47,453 nucleotides of DNA from Candidatus Bathyarchaeota archaeon (GTDB lineage Archaea > Thermoproteota > Bathyarchaeia > Bathyarchaeales > Bathycorpusculaceae). This document shows positions 1 to 7,096 of the stretch, in pieces. The stretch's first letter is position 1, and each line of letters starts with the position of its first letter. A program made the position numbers and the translations under genes. The notes below the pieces were generated by a model. That model did no database searches. It was not told the DNA's origin and saw nothing but the letters and a program-made list of their open reading frames with translations. The stretch is taken from assembly GCA_013388905.1 (NCBI GenBank), contig JACAEI010000033.1:1-47453 (forward strand), read 5' to 3'.

Positions 1-373
1 GCAAAAACGTCATAAACTCCTACAACCTCTTCCTCAAAGTCAACGGAATGCACTGGGAAAAACCAAAATGCAAAATCACACGCAAAATCCCCTTCATCCC
101 AACCGAACAAGAAATCGACACACTAATCGCAGGCTGCAATACCACAGAACCAAAGATCCACTACACGTCGCAGCTTTCTTGGGACACAAAAAGCTTGAGA
201 ACATACAGATCTACGTACAACTTGACAAAAACCTATTCAAAGACACCGACGACAGCTTCACCTGCAGAGTAGCCCATAACATTGGCGAAGCAATAGAACT
301 CATCGAGACTGGCTTCGAATATGTCACAGGCGAATACAACGACGGCGGCAAACTCTTCCGAAAACGTAAATAA
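1..373 (+). pseudogene. Tyrosine recombinase/integrase remnant (5' cut by window, internal deletion and frame change)
   Basis: Frame 3 from the window edge reads NVINSYNLFLKVNG followed by KIPFIPTEQEIDTLIAGC, typical of the core-binding/catalytic boundary of archaeal tyrosine integrases. The protein then continues only in frame 2 as TKDPLHVAAFLGHKKLEN, the His-box region with the following Tyr (IQIYVQL), and ends KLFRKRK at the TAA. The segment that should hold the first catalytic Arg and the rest of the domain is missing between about 140 and 160, where the frame also changes. The gene therefore looks dead through an internal deletion. It points towards the tRNA gene 54 bp downstream, which fits an old integration site, although integrases more often lie 3' of their target tRNA. 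The family call is firm; the element it belonged to is unknown. Confidence 0.75.
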
Positions 374-427
374 CCATCAAAAACTTAACTAAAATGGTCG
401 AGGTAAAGAAAAACTCCATAAAAAACA

Positions 428-526
428 GCCGGGGTAGCCTAGCTTGGTTTGGGCGCCAGACTCATAATCTGGAGAGCGTGGCCAAGCGCCCAGAGGTCGC
501 GGGCTCGAATCCCGCCCCCGGCACCA
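428..526 (+). tRNA. tRNA with CAU anticodon (elongator Met, or Ile2) carrying a ~21-nt insertion/putative intron; CCA encoded
   Basis: Acceptor stem GCCGGGG (428-434) pairs with CCCCGGC (516-522). D stem 437-440/451-454, anticodon stem CCAGA (456-460)/TCTGG (468-472), loop CTCATAA with anticodon CAT at 463-465. T stem GCGGG (499-503)/CCCGC (511-515). Discriminator A at 523, then encoded CCA 524-526. The anticodon stem lacks the three G-C pairs of initiator tRNA, so this is elongator Met or the Ile2 tRNA that is modified by TiaS; the two cannot be separated by eye. Between the anticodon and T stems lie 26 nt instead of 5. Removing 21 nt (473-493, 474-494 or 475-495) restores a normal AGGTC variable loop, so a non-canonical intron is likely. 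Confidence 0.85.
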
Positions 527-533
527 AAAATGA

Positions 534-1691
534 TTATCGAAGCACAACCATTGAAGTTGTTGTTTTTGTTGTTAGTTCTTGTTGGTCTCCGAAGCCTTTC
601 CTTATGTAGGCGTTTCTTATTTGGACTCTGTCACCCTTATTCAGCGCAGAAGCCATTTCTGCGTGTTTTCGCCATGCTGACACCCATATTCTTCCAGTTT
701 CGTCTTTCAACTCGAAAACAGCAAGTTTAACCAATTCGCCTTTAGAAGTTTTTACTTCTCTCAGTACAGGCTTAGCGGCAACTTCGCCTTCTGCATTAAC
801 ACTGCTTAGGCCTTCTTTCAAATTGGCAATTTTTAAAAACATTTCTCCAGATGCAACTGTTTCCACAAAAGTTTCTGCATCCACATGAATCTCCAATTTT
901 TCACCTAAAGCTTTCTTCACTTTCGCATTTACTATCTGCAACTTTACACCTTTCTTTAACGCATTTTCAATTTCGTTCACCTTCTCGTTCCAAACAACAA
1001 CCGATATCCTGCCAGTTTTGTCTGCAAGCACAAAACGCATAATTCGTCCAGAGCTTGAATCCTTTCGCTTAAAATCTGATGCCGCAAACGCCTCTTTAAC
1101 TGTGCCAGCGACACTTATCCTTTTATTAATGTAGGCTCTTGTTATCTCTCCAATTTTTGTTGTAAATAAGTGCATAGTGGAACTTTTTGCGTCTATATCT
1201 TGCGGGTTTATCTCAACATCGCCTTTTTCTCCAATGTGCAACTCGACTTTTCCACTACGATTTTCCCGAGTGTAGCCATGCAGAAAACGTATTATTTGAC
1301 CCGTCTTTATCTTGCCAAATTCTATGAGGCTGGTCTTGCTGTTCCATAAGACGGCTCGTAAGATGCCGCTTTTATCGGCGATAAGTAAACTAGCCAGCTT
1401 TCCACTTCTTTTTCCCTCAAAAGCTTTAGAAGAAAAAACTGCAACAACACGTCCAACAACCGCGATGTCATTTAATCCTGGAATCACGTCTTTAATTAAG
1501 AGTGTGGGCGTTAATGTTCTATTATTCGAGATTTCTACACCAAGTTTGGCTGCAATCATTCGCAAAAGAGACTCATCCGAAATCAAGCCGCCAGTTTTCT
1601 TTCTTTCCGTTTCCAGTTTTTTAAGAAGTTCTTCTCTTGTAATTTCTAAATGCTTAAGAAGAATCTGGTCAATTATTTTCTCAGACGACAT
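534..1691 (-). CDS. Replication protein A-like single-stranded DNA-binding protein with tandem OB folds
   Basis: A 385-residue protein. A helical N-terminal segment (about 1-65) is followed by three OB-fold repeats (about 70-170, 180-280 and 295-385). Each has the archaeal RPA pattern of a V-G-R-V or V-A-G-T-V strand, then D-K-T/S-G-x-I/L and a strand ending in W-N or W-R (ADKSGILRAVLWN, ADKTGRISVVVWN, DETGRIWVSAWR). This is typical of RPA large subunits that protect ssDNA during replication, repair and recombination. No C-terminal zinc finger is visible. ATG start at 1691. The gene is convergent with the tRNA, whose end is only 8 bp away, and divergent from the DUF131 pair. Family call is confident; whether it is the main RPA or a paralogue is unknown. 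Confidence 0.9.
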   Translation of the reverse strand: MSSEKIIDQILLKHLEITREELLKKLETERKKTGGLISDESLLRMIAAKLGVEISNNRTLTPTLLIKDVIPGLNDIAVVGRVVAVFSSKAFEGKRSGKLASLLIADKSGILRAVLWNSKTSLIEFGKIKTGQIIRFLHGYTRENRSGKVELHIGEKGDVEINPQDIDAKSSTMHLFTTKIGEITRAYINKRISVAGTVKEAFAASDFKRKDSSSGRIMRFVLADKTGRISVVVWNEKVNEIENALKKGVKLQIVNAKVKKALGEKLEIHVDAETFVETVASGEMFLKIANLKEGLSSVNAEGEVAAKPVLREVKTSKGELVKLAVFELKDETGRIWVSAWRKHAEMASALNKGDRVQIRNAYIRKGFGDQQELTTKTTTSMVVLR

Positions 1692-1735
1692 TTCGCTTCG
1701 ATACCGCTGAAAATGAAGACAGTAGACGCTATAAG

Positions 1736-1746
1736 GTTTATTAAAA
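1736..1746 (+). promoter_or_regulatory. Candidate TATA box for the DUF131 gene pair
   Basis: The A/T-rich motif GTTTATTAAAA lies 45 bp before the ATG at 1791, in the intergenic region divergent from the RPA gene. Its position fits an archaeal promoter with a short leader; it is judged by eye only. Confidence 0.35.
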
Positions 1747-1790
1747 CTTTCAACATCTTTTAAGCATGGAAACTGGAGCTAAACGCACCC

Positions 1791-2054
1791 ATGGACGTAA
1801 ACACGCTTTACGCTTTAGGAATAGCATTAATATTCGCTGGAACACTCACTATTTTAGCTGCAATTATTTTACTCTTTATATCAAGCGCTAAAGGAGAAGG
1901 AAAAGTCAAAGGCGGTGGCGCTATAATTATTGGGCCTATTCCAATAATTTTTGGAACAGACAAAAAATCGCTCAAAACAGTTCTAATTCTTTCGCTATTG
2001 TTGACAATCCTCCTCACAGTGGCAACAGTAATAATTTACTTCTTGCAAAGGTGA
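1791..2054 (+). CDS. DUF131/TIGR00304-type small membrane protein (first of pair)
   Basis: An 87-residue protein with an N-terminal membrane helix (about 7-31), a G-rich central segment GGGAIIIGPIPIIFG and a second helix (about 64-85). The GG-x-I-I-I-G-P-I-P-I-I-F-G signature is characteristic of the archaeal DUF131 family, whose function is not known. It lies 10 bp upstream of a second, diverged family member, so the two are probably co-transcribed and may form a hetero-oligomer in the membrane. ATG start at 1791, with a TATA-like motif about 45 bp upstream. Confidence is high for the family and nil for the function. Confidence 0.8.
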   Translation: MDVNTLYALGIALIFAGTLTILAAIILLFISSAKGEGKVKGGGAIIIGPIPIIFGTDKKSLKTVLILSLLLTILLTVATVIIYFLQR

Positions 2055-2064
2055 ATCTTCATAA

Positions 2065-2355
2065 ATGAATAGCCGCGAGAGTAATAAGACAAGCAGTTCA
2101 CAAAAATTTCTAATGTTATTTCTTGTCGGATTTGTAATGATTTTCATCGGCATAATAATTCTAATGATAGCAGCATTATTCTATGGAGAAGGCACAATAA
2201 ATTTCGGCGGGATCATTTTTACTGGGCCGTTTCCGATAGTTATTGGCGTTGGTTCAGACGCTGTCTTAACAGTTTTGTTTGCCATAATTCTTGCTGTCTT
2301 GAGTGTTATAATCTTTCTGATAATGCGTAGAGAAATAGTGAGAAGAAGCACTTAG
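2065..2355 (+). CDS. DUF131-related small membrane protein (second of pair)
   Basis: A 96-residue protein. After a charged, Ser-rich N terminus there is a membrane helix (about 14-38), the motif FGGIIFTGPFPIVIG that matches the DUF131 signature of the preceding gene, then a second helix (about 65-86) and a basic end RREIVRRS. It is an obvious paralogue of its neighbour, arranged in tandem with a 10-bp gap, so duplication followed by divergence is likely. The stop codon overlaps the stop of a tiny opposite-strand ORF. Function unknown. Confidence 0.75.
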   Translation: MNSRESNKTSSSQKFLMLFLVGFVMIFIGIIILMIAALFYGEGTINFGGIIFTGPFPIVIGVGSDAVLTVLFAIILAVLSVIIFLIMRREIVRRST

Positions 2356-2468
2356 CTTTTCTTTTCTTCTTCACCATAAAAATTATATAGAAAAATCAGA
2401 ACCAGCGCCACGAATGTTGAAATCATAAGTATTATTTTGAGTAGTTCAAAGTATGCACCTATATCCAT
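2352..2468 (-). CDS. Possible 38-residue single-span membrane microprotein
   Basis: An ATG at 2468 opens a 38-codon frame beginning MDIGAYFELLKI and ending GEEEKKS. A single strongly hydrophobic helix (LMISTFVALVLIFLYNF) is followed by an acidic/basic cytoplasmic-type tail. An AAGGAG ribosome-binding sequence lies about 10 nt upstream of the ATG, which is the main reason for listing it. It sits tail-to-tail with the DUF131 pair. I recognise no family. It could be spurious; conservation in relatives would decide. Confidence 0.4.
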   Translation of the reverse strand: MDIGAYFELLKIILMISTFVALVLIFLYNFYGEEEKKS

Positions 2469-2512
2469 GGAAACTTGCTCCTTCTTCCCCTCTATCTTTG
2501 AAGTTTAAATAT

Positions 2513-2932
2513 TTAAGCAGTTGGTTTTTTCCATTCAGTCATAAGAGAATCATAAATCTCGTCATGGTCCTCTATGGTTTCATACCACTCCAAGTTTTTG
2601 GCTAATTTCTGCGCAATAAGGTGATAACACAGATGTACTTGCCTATCTAAGACGCGAAAATAAAAGTCGTCGCACGTGCAAAATTCTGCTGCAGGCATTA
2701 AGAGGTAGTCCCGCGTTTTTCCAACAACAATCCATACAGTTTTATTGCTTGGCTTAAAAACATATTTTTTCACACGATTTTCTTTTAAGGCTTCGAAAGC
2801 TTTGGTGAAACGTTGACCAAAAATTTCGTAAAGTCTCGTCAGGTTTTTGCCAGTTAATTTCCCCGCTGCTTTTGCTTCTTTGCATATCTGATTCAGTATG
2901 TCTATTTCCGTGTTTGCTTCCATTTTTTGCAC
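2513..2932 (-). CDS. SWIM zinc-finger domain protein
   Basis: A 139-residue protein. The C-terminal half carries a SWIM motif, C-x-C...C-x-H: FCTCDDFYF then VHLCYHL. SWIM fingers bind DNA or protein, and stand-alone archaeal versions are of unknown role; eukaryotic relatives act with Rad51 paralogues. The N-terminal half is helical and basic (KENRVKKYVFKPSNKTVWIVVG). GTG at 2932 and ATG at 2923 are both possible starts, with no clear Shine-Dalgarno sequence before either. The gene sits between the 38-codon ORF and Hsp20 on the same strand. Confidence 0.75.
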   Translation of the reverse strand: MQKMEANTEIDILNQICKEAKAAGKLTGKNLTRLYEIFGQRFTKAFEALKENRVKKYVFKPSNKTVWIVVGKTRDYLLMPAAEFCTCDDFYFRVLDRQVHLCYHLIAQKLAKNLEWYETIEDHDEIYDSLMTEWKKPTA

Positions 2933-2973
2933 ATGCTTCGATGGAGATGTTGAAAAGAAAAAGGTGAGAGTGT

Positions 2974-3567
2974 TTACTCTATGTTTATTGGTTCGCCTTT
3001 GGGCTTTTTCTCCTCTTTAGTTTTGGGTAATGTAATTTCTAATACACCGTTTTTATACTGCGTTTTTGCCTCTTTCACTTTCACTTTCGCTGGCAAAGTA
3101 ACTTCCTTGAAATATTTGCGTTGCGGTGTATCAACCGAAATGCTTAATGTGTCTTCTGTTCCATGGAGTTTAATGTCTTTTTTATCCACGCCCGGAAGCT
3201 CGACTACTATGTGTACTTCGCCGTTTGTTTCGATTATGTCAACGAGTGGTTCGCGTTCTTCTTTCACTTGTGGACCTAGGCGGCTTGGTTTGACGTTTCC
3301 GAATTCGCGGATTTCAGGTTTTCCGTCTGGACCTATTTTCATGCTGTACCCATATACGAAAGGACCGAATTCGCGAACTGTTGAGCCATTTGGAAGTTTT
3401 CGTTCTCTAACGTAGTCTCTTGGGACTCGTGAAGAAAATGTTTTGAATTCTTCTTCTATCATTTTTTCCATTTCGCGGAACACTTTATCGAAGTCTTCGA
3501 GGAACCAGCCTCTAAAAGGAGAACGTCTCCTTCTGAACCATTCTGGGAAATCTTCATCTGAAGACAT
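2974..3567 (-). CDS. Small heat-shock protein, Hsp20/alpha-crystallin family
   Basis: A 197-residue protein. The alpha-crystallin domain (about 105-185) is clear: PLVDIIETNGEVHIVVELPG, then the KNGVLEITLPK strand. The C-terminal tail ends in an I-N-I motif (GEPINIE), matching the I-x-I element that bridges subunits in sHSP oligomers. The N-terminal ~100 residues are acidic/aromatic (PEWFRRRRSPFRGWFLEDFDKVFREM), longer than in the shortest archaeal Hsp20s. The protein is an ATP-independent holdase that keeps unfolding proteins soluble. The start is preceded by AAGGTG and, farther upstream, a TATA-like region. Confidence 0.92.
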   Translation of the reverse strand: MSSDEDFPEWFRRRRSPFRGWFLEDFDKVFREMEKMIEEEFKTFSSRVPRDYVRERKLPNGSTVREFGPFVYGYSMKIGPDGKPEIREFGNVKPSRLGPQVKEEREPLVDIIETNGEVHIVVELPGVDKKDIKLHGTEDTLSISVDTPQRKYFKEVTLPAKVKVKEAKTQYKNGVLEITLPKTKEEKKPKGEPINIE

Positions 3568-3596
3568 TTATTTTTCACCTTGTAAATTTGAAGAAA

Positions 3597-3613
3597 TATA
3601 TACTCTATAAATC
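3597..3613 (-). promoter_or_regulatory. Candidate TATA element of the hsp20 gene
   Basis: On the minus strand the segment reads GATTTATAGAGTATAT, about 35 bp upstream of the hsp20 ATG at 3567. Spacing suits an archaeal TATA box with a short leader that includes AAGGTG. The strong A/T run is unlike the surrounding coding DNA. Confidence 0.45.
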
Positions 3614-3629
3614 TTGTGTTGTGAACTTG

Positions 3630-4469
3630 TTAGCTGAACATTCGTAGTTGGTTGAGGGTTCCGAGGAAGGTTCCATCCAAAAGATATGTTTCTGCATTTT
3701 CCATGTCCACCACCTCTGACCGGAGAACTGGGCCAATAATTCCTTTGCTTTCTTTTCCTGGTTTGCTTTGGTTTAATGGTCTGCCTCCTAAGAAATCGTT
3801 GAAGGAGGGCATTATGAAAAGTTGGGAAGTTTTAGGCTTGATTCGGTAACGTTTGGCTAAGGCTTTTTCTGGGTTCCTCTCAGTTTTTACCTTGTATTTT
3901 TGCAGTAGAGTTTCAGTTAGCCCAATTGTGTTGCACTTTGCTTTCACCCAGACTTGTCTTGTTATTCTAAAACCTGCAGGGTCGCGGAAGACTATAATTG
4001 GATGCACATGTCCCATCACCAGTGTTTTGCATTTCAGTAGTGCGGGAGATGGCCAACGGTGCCCGTGGAAGAATCCTATATCGCCTATTGCTACACCCGT
4101 GGAGGACAGTACTTTTATGTTCTCGGGTAGTAGTGGTTCAAGGTTTCCATCATGGTTACCGCGGATTATGGATATGTCTTTTACTTGTTTTTTTAATTCG
4201 CTGAAGAAGTCTGGTATGTCGTGCCATTCTCCCATATCTGCAGTTGCAACGGTATATTTTACATCGCCTAGAATCAGTAGTTTTTCTGGCTTATACTTGG
4301 ATATGAGGTTTGTTAGTTTGTTTAGAAGTTTTGGCATTTGCGTTGGTACATGAATGCCTTTTTCTGAGAGAGCCATTTCCCAGCCTATGTGCAAGTCAGC
4401 TATTACCATAGTTCGTGTTTTTTGGGTTTTTAGGAGTGCTGCTGGATGGGGTGTTAAAGGTGTTATCAT
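3630..4469 (-). CDS. Metallophosphoesterase, archaeal SbcD-related type (TIGR00024-like)
   Basis: A 279-residue protein with the full calcineurin-like metallophosphatase signature: ADLHIG (D-x-H), LILGDVK (GD), IIRGNHDG (GNHD), FFHGHRW (GH) and VMGHVHP (GHxH). The length and the opening TMVIADLHIGWE match the archaeal SbcD-related phosphoesterase family, which lacks the SbcD nuclease cap and has no settled substrate. It starts 11 bp after the inositol monophosphatase gene on the same strand, so the two probably form an operon and may act on related phosphorylated metabolites; that link is inference. Confidence 0.85.
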   Translation of the reverse strand: MITPLTPHPAALLKTQKTRTMVIADLHIGWEMALSEKGIHVPTQMPKLLNKLTNLISKYKPEKLLILGDVKYTVATADMGEWHDIPDFFSELKKQVKDISIIRGNHDGNLEPLLPENIKVLSSTGVAIGDIGFFHGHRWPSPALLKCKTLVMGHVHPIIVFRDPAGFRITRQVWVKAKCNTIGLTETLLQKYKVKTERNPEKALAKRYRIKPKTSQLFIMPSFNDFLGGRPLNQSKPGKESKGIIGPVLRSEVVDMENAETYLLDGTFLGTLNQLRMFS

Positions 4470-4480
4470 TTTGTTTCCTT

Positions 4481-5305
4481 TTAGAGTCTTATCATGTTGA
4501 GAATTGTTTTTTGGATTTTTGGGTTGGCTGCGGCTATGAATGATACTTTTTGTTTCGGGTGTAGTCTAATCCTAAGCGGTTTGCCCCGTGGCGTTGTGAT
4601 TTTTGCTTTGGCTTCTTGTATTATCAGGTATGCTGCTGCCATGTCTGTTGAGCGGAGTTTTCCTCGTATGTCTATGAAAGCGTCTGTTGTTCCGTCTGCC
4701 ACGTAACACAATTCCAAAGCATTGGCTCCGAGATGGCGTATGTGTTTTGTCTTTTTGACTAGACTCGTTATTTGTGGAATTATCTTCTGAACTTTATAGG
4801 TGTTTAAGTCCATGCCTATAACGGCTTCTTCAAGTGACACAGTTTTTGATGGGGTTATTTTTTGGCTATTGCGATAGGCGCCTTCTCCCTTTTGCGCCAT
4901 GTATGTTACTCCGTGATGAAGGTCAGCCACTAAAGCCTTGTGCACGGTGTCTAGTCTGGGTTTTGTTGATACTGCGATTGATGTTGCGTAGAAGGGTATA
5001 CCTCGCATGAGATTTGTTGTGCCGTCTATTGGGTCGACTGTTACAAAATGCTCATCGGGGGTTTTGCCACATGCTTTTATGCCGGATTCTTCGCTTATTA
5101 GCGTAAAAGAGATTTTATGCTTTTTTAATGTATTTACGACGGCGTTTTCTGCTGCGAGGTCTATTTGTTTGATAGGATCGCCGCCTGCTCCGATGCCCAA
5201 ATCTGGTTGTGGCTTATTTAGTTTTTTAAGAAATGGAGTGATTTGATTTTGAATGTTGTTTTTGCATTGAATCAGAATTTGTTGCCAATTGATTTTGCGT
5301 GTCAC
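4481..5305 (-). CDS. Inositol monophosphatase family phosphatase (possibly fructose-1,6-bisphosphatase)
   Basis: A 274-residue member of the Mg2+-dependent, Li+-sensitive phosphatase superfamily. Metal-binding motifs are present: ISEESG, DPIDGTTNLMRGIPFYATSIAV and the C-terminal D-x-A-A-A (STDMAAAYLIIQEA). Archaeal members often dephosphorylate both inositol-1-phosphate and fructose-1,6-bisphosphate. A myo-inositol-phosphate synthase gene occurs at 19530-20591, so an inositol role is reasonable. Start is GTG at 5305. First gene of a two-gene operon with the metallophosphoesterase. Confidence 0.88.
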   Translation of the reverse strand: MTRKINWQQILIQCKNNIQNQITPFLKKLNKPQPDLGIGAGGDPIKQIDLAAENAVVNTLKKHKISFTLISEESGIKACGKTPDEHFVTVDPIDGTTNLMRGIPFYATSIAVSTKPRLDTVHKALVADLHHGVTYMAQKGEGAYRNSQKITPSKTVSLEEAVIGMDLNTYKVQKIIPQITSLVKKTKHIRHLGANALELCYVADGTTDAFIDIRGKLRSTDMAAAYLIIQEAKAKITTPRGKPLRIRLHPKQKVSFIAAANPKIQKTILNMIRL

Positions 5306-5577
5306 TGAGGATAATCTCCATTGTGACTTATACTATTATTTTTTGATAAAGACTTTTCCTTTGACTTCTGACAACTATGTTAGAATTCGTGACTGCAAAC
5401 TAACAGTTACAATAATGAAGCTTCGAAAATTTAATCCGAGTTTTAAACCTAACCATCTGCACTTAATTTTATGAGTTACTTTTTAAAATCTCGGTTTTGT
5501 GTTCCCTTAGGTTTTCCTTGTCGTAAATGAAAAAATAGCAGTTAGCTTATTAGAAAAACATGGTGGTATAACTGCTC
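5306..5577. other. Intergenic region, no gene recognised
   Basis: A/T-rich divergent region between the IMPase and M29 genes. Open frames here have no coding character. It contains a short motif (5424-5441) that recurs at 6677-6694 on the far side of the M29 gene. Confidence 0.6.
5424..5441 (+). repeat. Short repeated motif, copy 1
   Basis: CGAAAATTTAATCCGAGT. Sixteen of 18 bases match copy 2 at 6677-6694, in the same orientation; the pair brackets the M29 aminopeptidase gene. Confidence 0.4.
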
Positions 5578-6651
5578 ATGGAGAGTTTGATGAGAGAGGC
5601 TGCGCGTGTCATAGTAACCAGCATAGCATGTTTGAAGGAAAAATTCAATGTGCTCGTTATATGTGGTCTTCATAACAAGACTTTGGCTAAATATATAACG
5701 CTGGAATCTTATGCAATGAAAGCGTATCCTTACTTGTGGGTGTTTGACGAAAAAGCTTTTTCAAAAAATGTAAAAATTCTTTGCGAAGATGAAATCGCCA
5801 TTCTTCCAAAACACTCGCGTTCTCTTTTAGAAAATTCGAACGTAATAATATGGCTTAGTCAGTTTGACGATTTAGAAAAGTTTCCGCCAAGTGTCAGAAA
5901 AGCGATGATTTCGTTTTGGGACAACGTCGATGAGGCTATAGAGGCTAAAACTCGTTTGTATGTAAATTTGCTCTCCGCTAGATGCATGGAACATATGGGC
6001 ATAAACTATAAACAGTATCTTAACTCATTCATCAAAGCGGTTAACGTTGATTATAACAAGATTCGACGATATGGAAACACGTTGACCTCTAAGCTTAATG
6101 AAAAAAAGCTAATTCATGTTTATGACACGAAAGGCACTAATTTGACCTTCAGCATTGATAAACGTCATGTTGGAGTAGAAGTTGGGACCTTAGAAGACTG
6201 TTTTTCAAGCGGAAAAGAATGTGGAGTAGAAGTCCCTGGAGGAGAAGTTTATGTTGCTCCAATAGAAACTTCAGCAAACGGCGTACTTGCTGTTGAAGAA
6301 TTCAGAGACTACAACATTCAAAACCTTAAACTTCATTTTAAAGAAGGAAAGATTGTTAGTTTCAAAGCTGAAAAAGGAAACGATGTGTTTAGAAATCTAT
6401 TAGAAAAGGCTGAAGGCGACAAGGATAGAATAGCGGAATTTGGTATTGGAATAAATTATGACATGAAGCTTACGGGTTATAGAATATACGACGAAAAAGC
6501 CCTTGGAACAGTCCATATAGCAATAGGCAACAACGTTCACCTAGGCGGAGTAAACAAAGCGTCAATACACTGGGATTTTGTCCTGCTTAAGCCCAGCATA
6601 GAAGTTGACGATGTGCTTCTTATAAAAAAGGGAAAACTCGTTAGTAAATAA
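5578..6651 (+). CDS. M29-family aminopeptidase (thermophilic metallopeptidase type)
   Basis: A 357-residue protein matching the M29 family (AmpS/aminopeptidase T). The metal ligands expected from the family are all visible in order: Glu223 in PGGEVYVAP, Glu287 in IAEFGIGIN, His313 in TVHIAIG, and His331/Asp333 in IHWDFV. The enzyme would release N-terminal residues from peptides in the cytoplasm with two Co/Zn ions. The first ~110 residues form the N-terminal domain. Start ATG at 5578; ATG at 5590 is an alternative. It stands alone between divergent and downstream RNA-processing genes. Confidence 0.85.
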   Translation: MESLMREAARVIVTSIACLKEKFNVLVICGLHNKTLAKYITLESYAMKAYPYLWVFDEKAFSKNVKILCEDEIAILPKHSRSLLENSNVIIWLSQFDDLEKFPPSVRKAMISFWDNVDEAIEAKTRLYVNLLSARCMEHMGINYKQYLNSFIKAVNVDYNKIRRYGNTLTSKLNEKKLIHVYDTKGTNLTFSIDKRHVGVEVGTLEDCFSSGKECGVEVPGGEVYVAPIETSANGVLAVEEFRDYNIQNLKLHFKEGKIVSFKAEKGNDVFRNLLEKAEGDKDRIAEFGIGINYDMKLTGYRIYDEKALGTVHIAIGNNVHLGGVNKASIHWDFVLLKPSIEVDDVLLIKKGKLVSK

Positions 6652-6676
6652 ATGGGCCCGTTAGAATTACAAACTC

Positions 6677-6694
6677 CGAAAATTTGAACCGAGT
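6677..6694 (+). repeat. Short repeated motif, copy 2
   Basis: CGAAAATTTGAACCGAGT, 16/18 identical to copy 1 (5424-5441). A related version lies on the minus strand at 44850-44867. Role unknown. Confidence 0.4.
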
Positions 6695-6772
6695 AAGCTA
6701 CAAAAACCATTCCCTTTAGAAAAAGACTAATTTCATTAGTAACACACTATAACACCTAAACGGAGTAATACC

Positions 6773-7096
6773 ATGGATGTTTCCACGAGACGCATAGCAA
6801 TGCAACGCATTCAAACACTGTTTCGCCTAGCAAGAAACACTTTTCACGAAAATCCTTTGTTAGCTCAGCGCTATGTAGATACAGCCAGAAAAATTGCCAT
6901 GACAGCCAAAATCCGCTTACCAATAGAATACAAACGTCAAATCTGCAAGCATTGTAAAAGCTTTATCTTACCCGGAGTGAATTCTCGTGTAAGAATAAAA
7001 CAACAACGAGAGCCCCACGTCGTGATTACCTGCCTAAAATGCGGTAAACAAGCACGGATAATGATAAGAAAAAAGGAGGAAAAATCTAAACTATGA
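6773..7096 (+). CDS. rnp4: RNase P protein component 4 (Rpp21/Rpr2 family)
   Basis: A 107-residue basic protein. A helical N-terminal half (RIAMQRIQTLFRLARNTF... AQRYVDTARKIAMTAKIRLP) is followed by a zinc ribbon C-x2-C...C-x2-C (CKHCKSF and CLKCGKQ). The R-Y-V-x-x-A-R-K-I-A-M pattern is diagnostic of archaeal/eukaryal Rpp21, which with Rpp29 helps RNase P RNA recognise and cut the 5' leader of pre-tRNA. ATG at 6773. Its end overlaps the YhbY gene by 4 bp, so the two are translationally coupled. Confidence 0.92.
   Translation: MDVSTRRIAMQRIQTLFRLARNTFHENPLLAQRYVDTARKIAMTAKIRLPIEYKRQICKHCKSFILPGVNSRVRIKQQREPHVVITCLKCGKQARIMIRKKEEKSKL

Noticed and set aside
473-495. Strict bulge-helix-bulge motif in the tRNA insertion
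   Set aside because: I tried the three possible intron registers and found no fit with two 3-nt bulges separated by 4 bp, so I call only a putative non-canonical intron.
851-1042. Plus-strand open frame inside the RPA gene
   Set aside because: It is a shadow of the minus-strand RPA coding sequence; the residues are Ser/His/Leu-rich with no motif.
5289-5474. Open frame of 61 codons in the IMPase/M29 gap
   Set aside because: Its composition is not protein-like, it overlaps the IMPase start, and no ribosome-binding site is seen.
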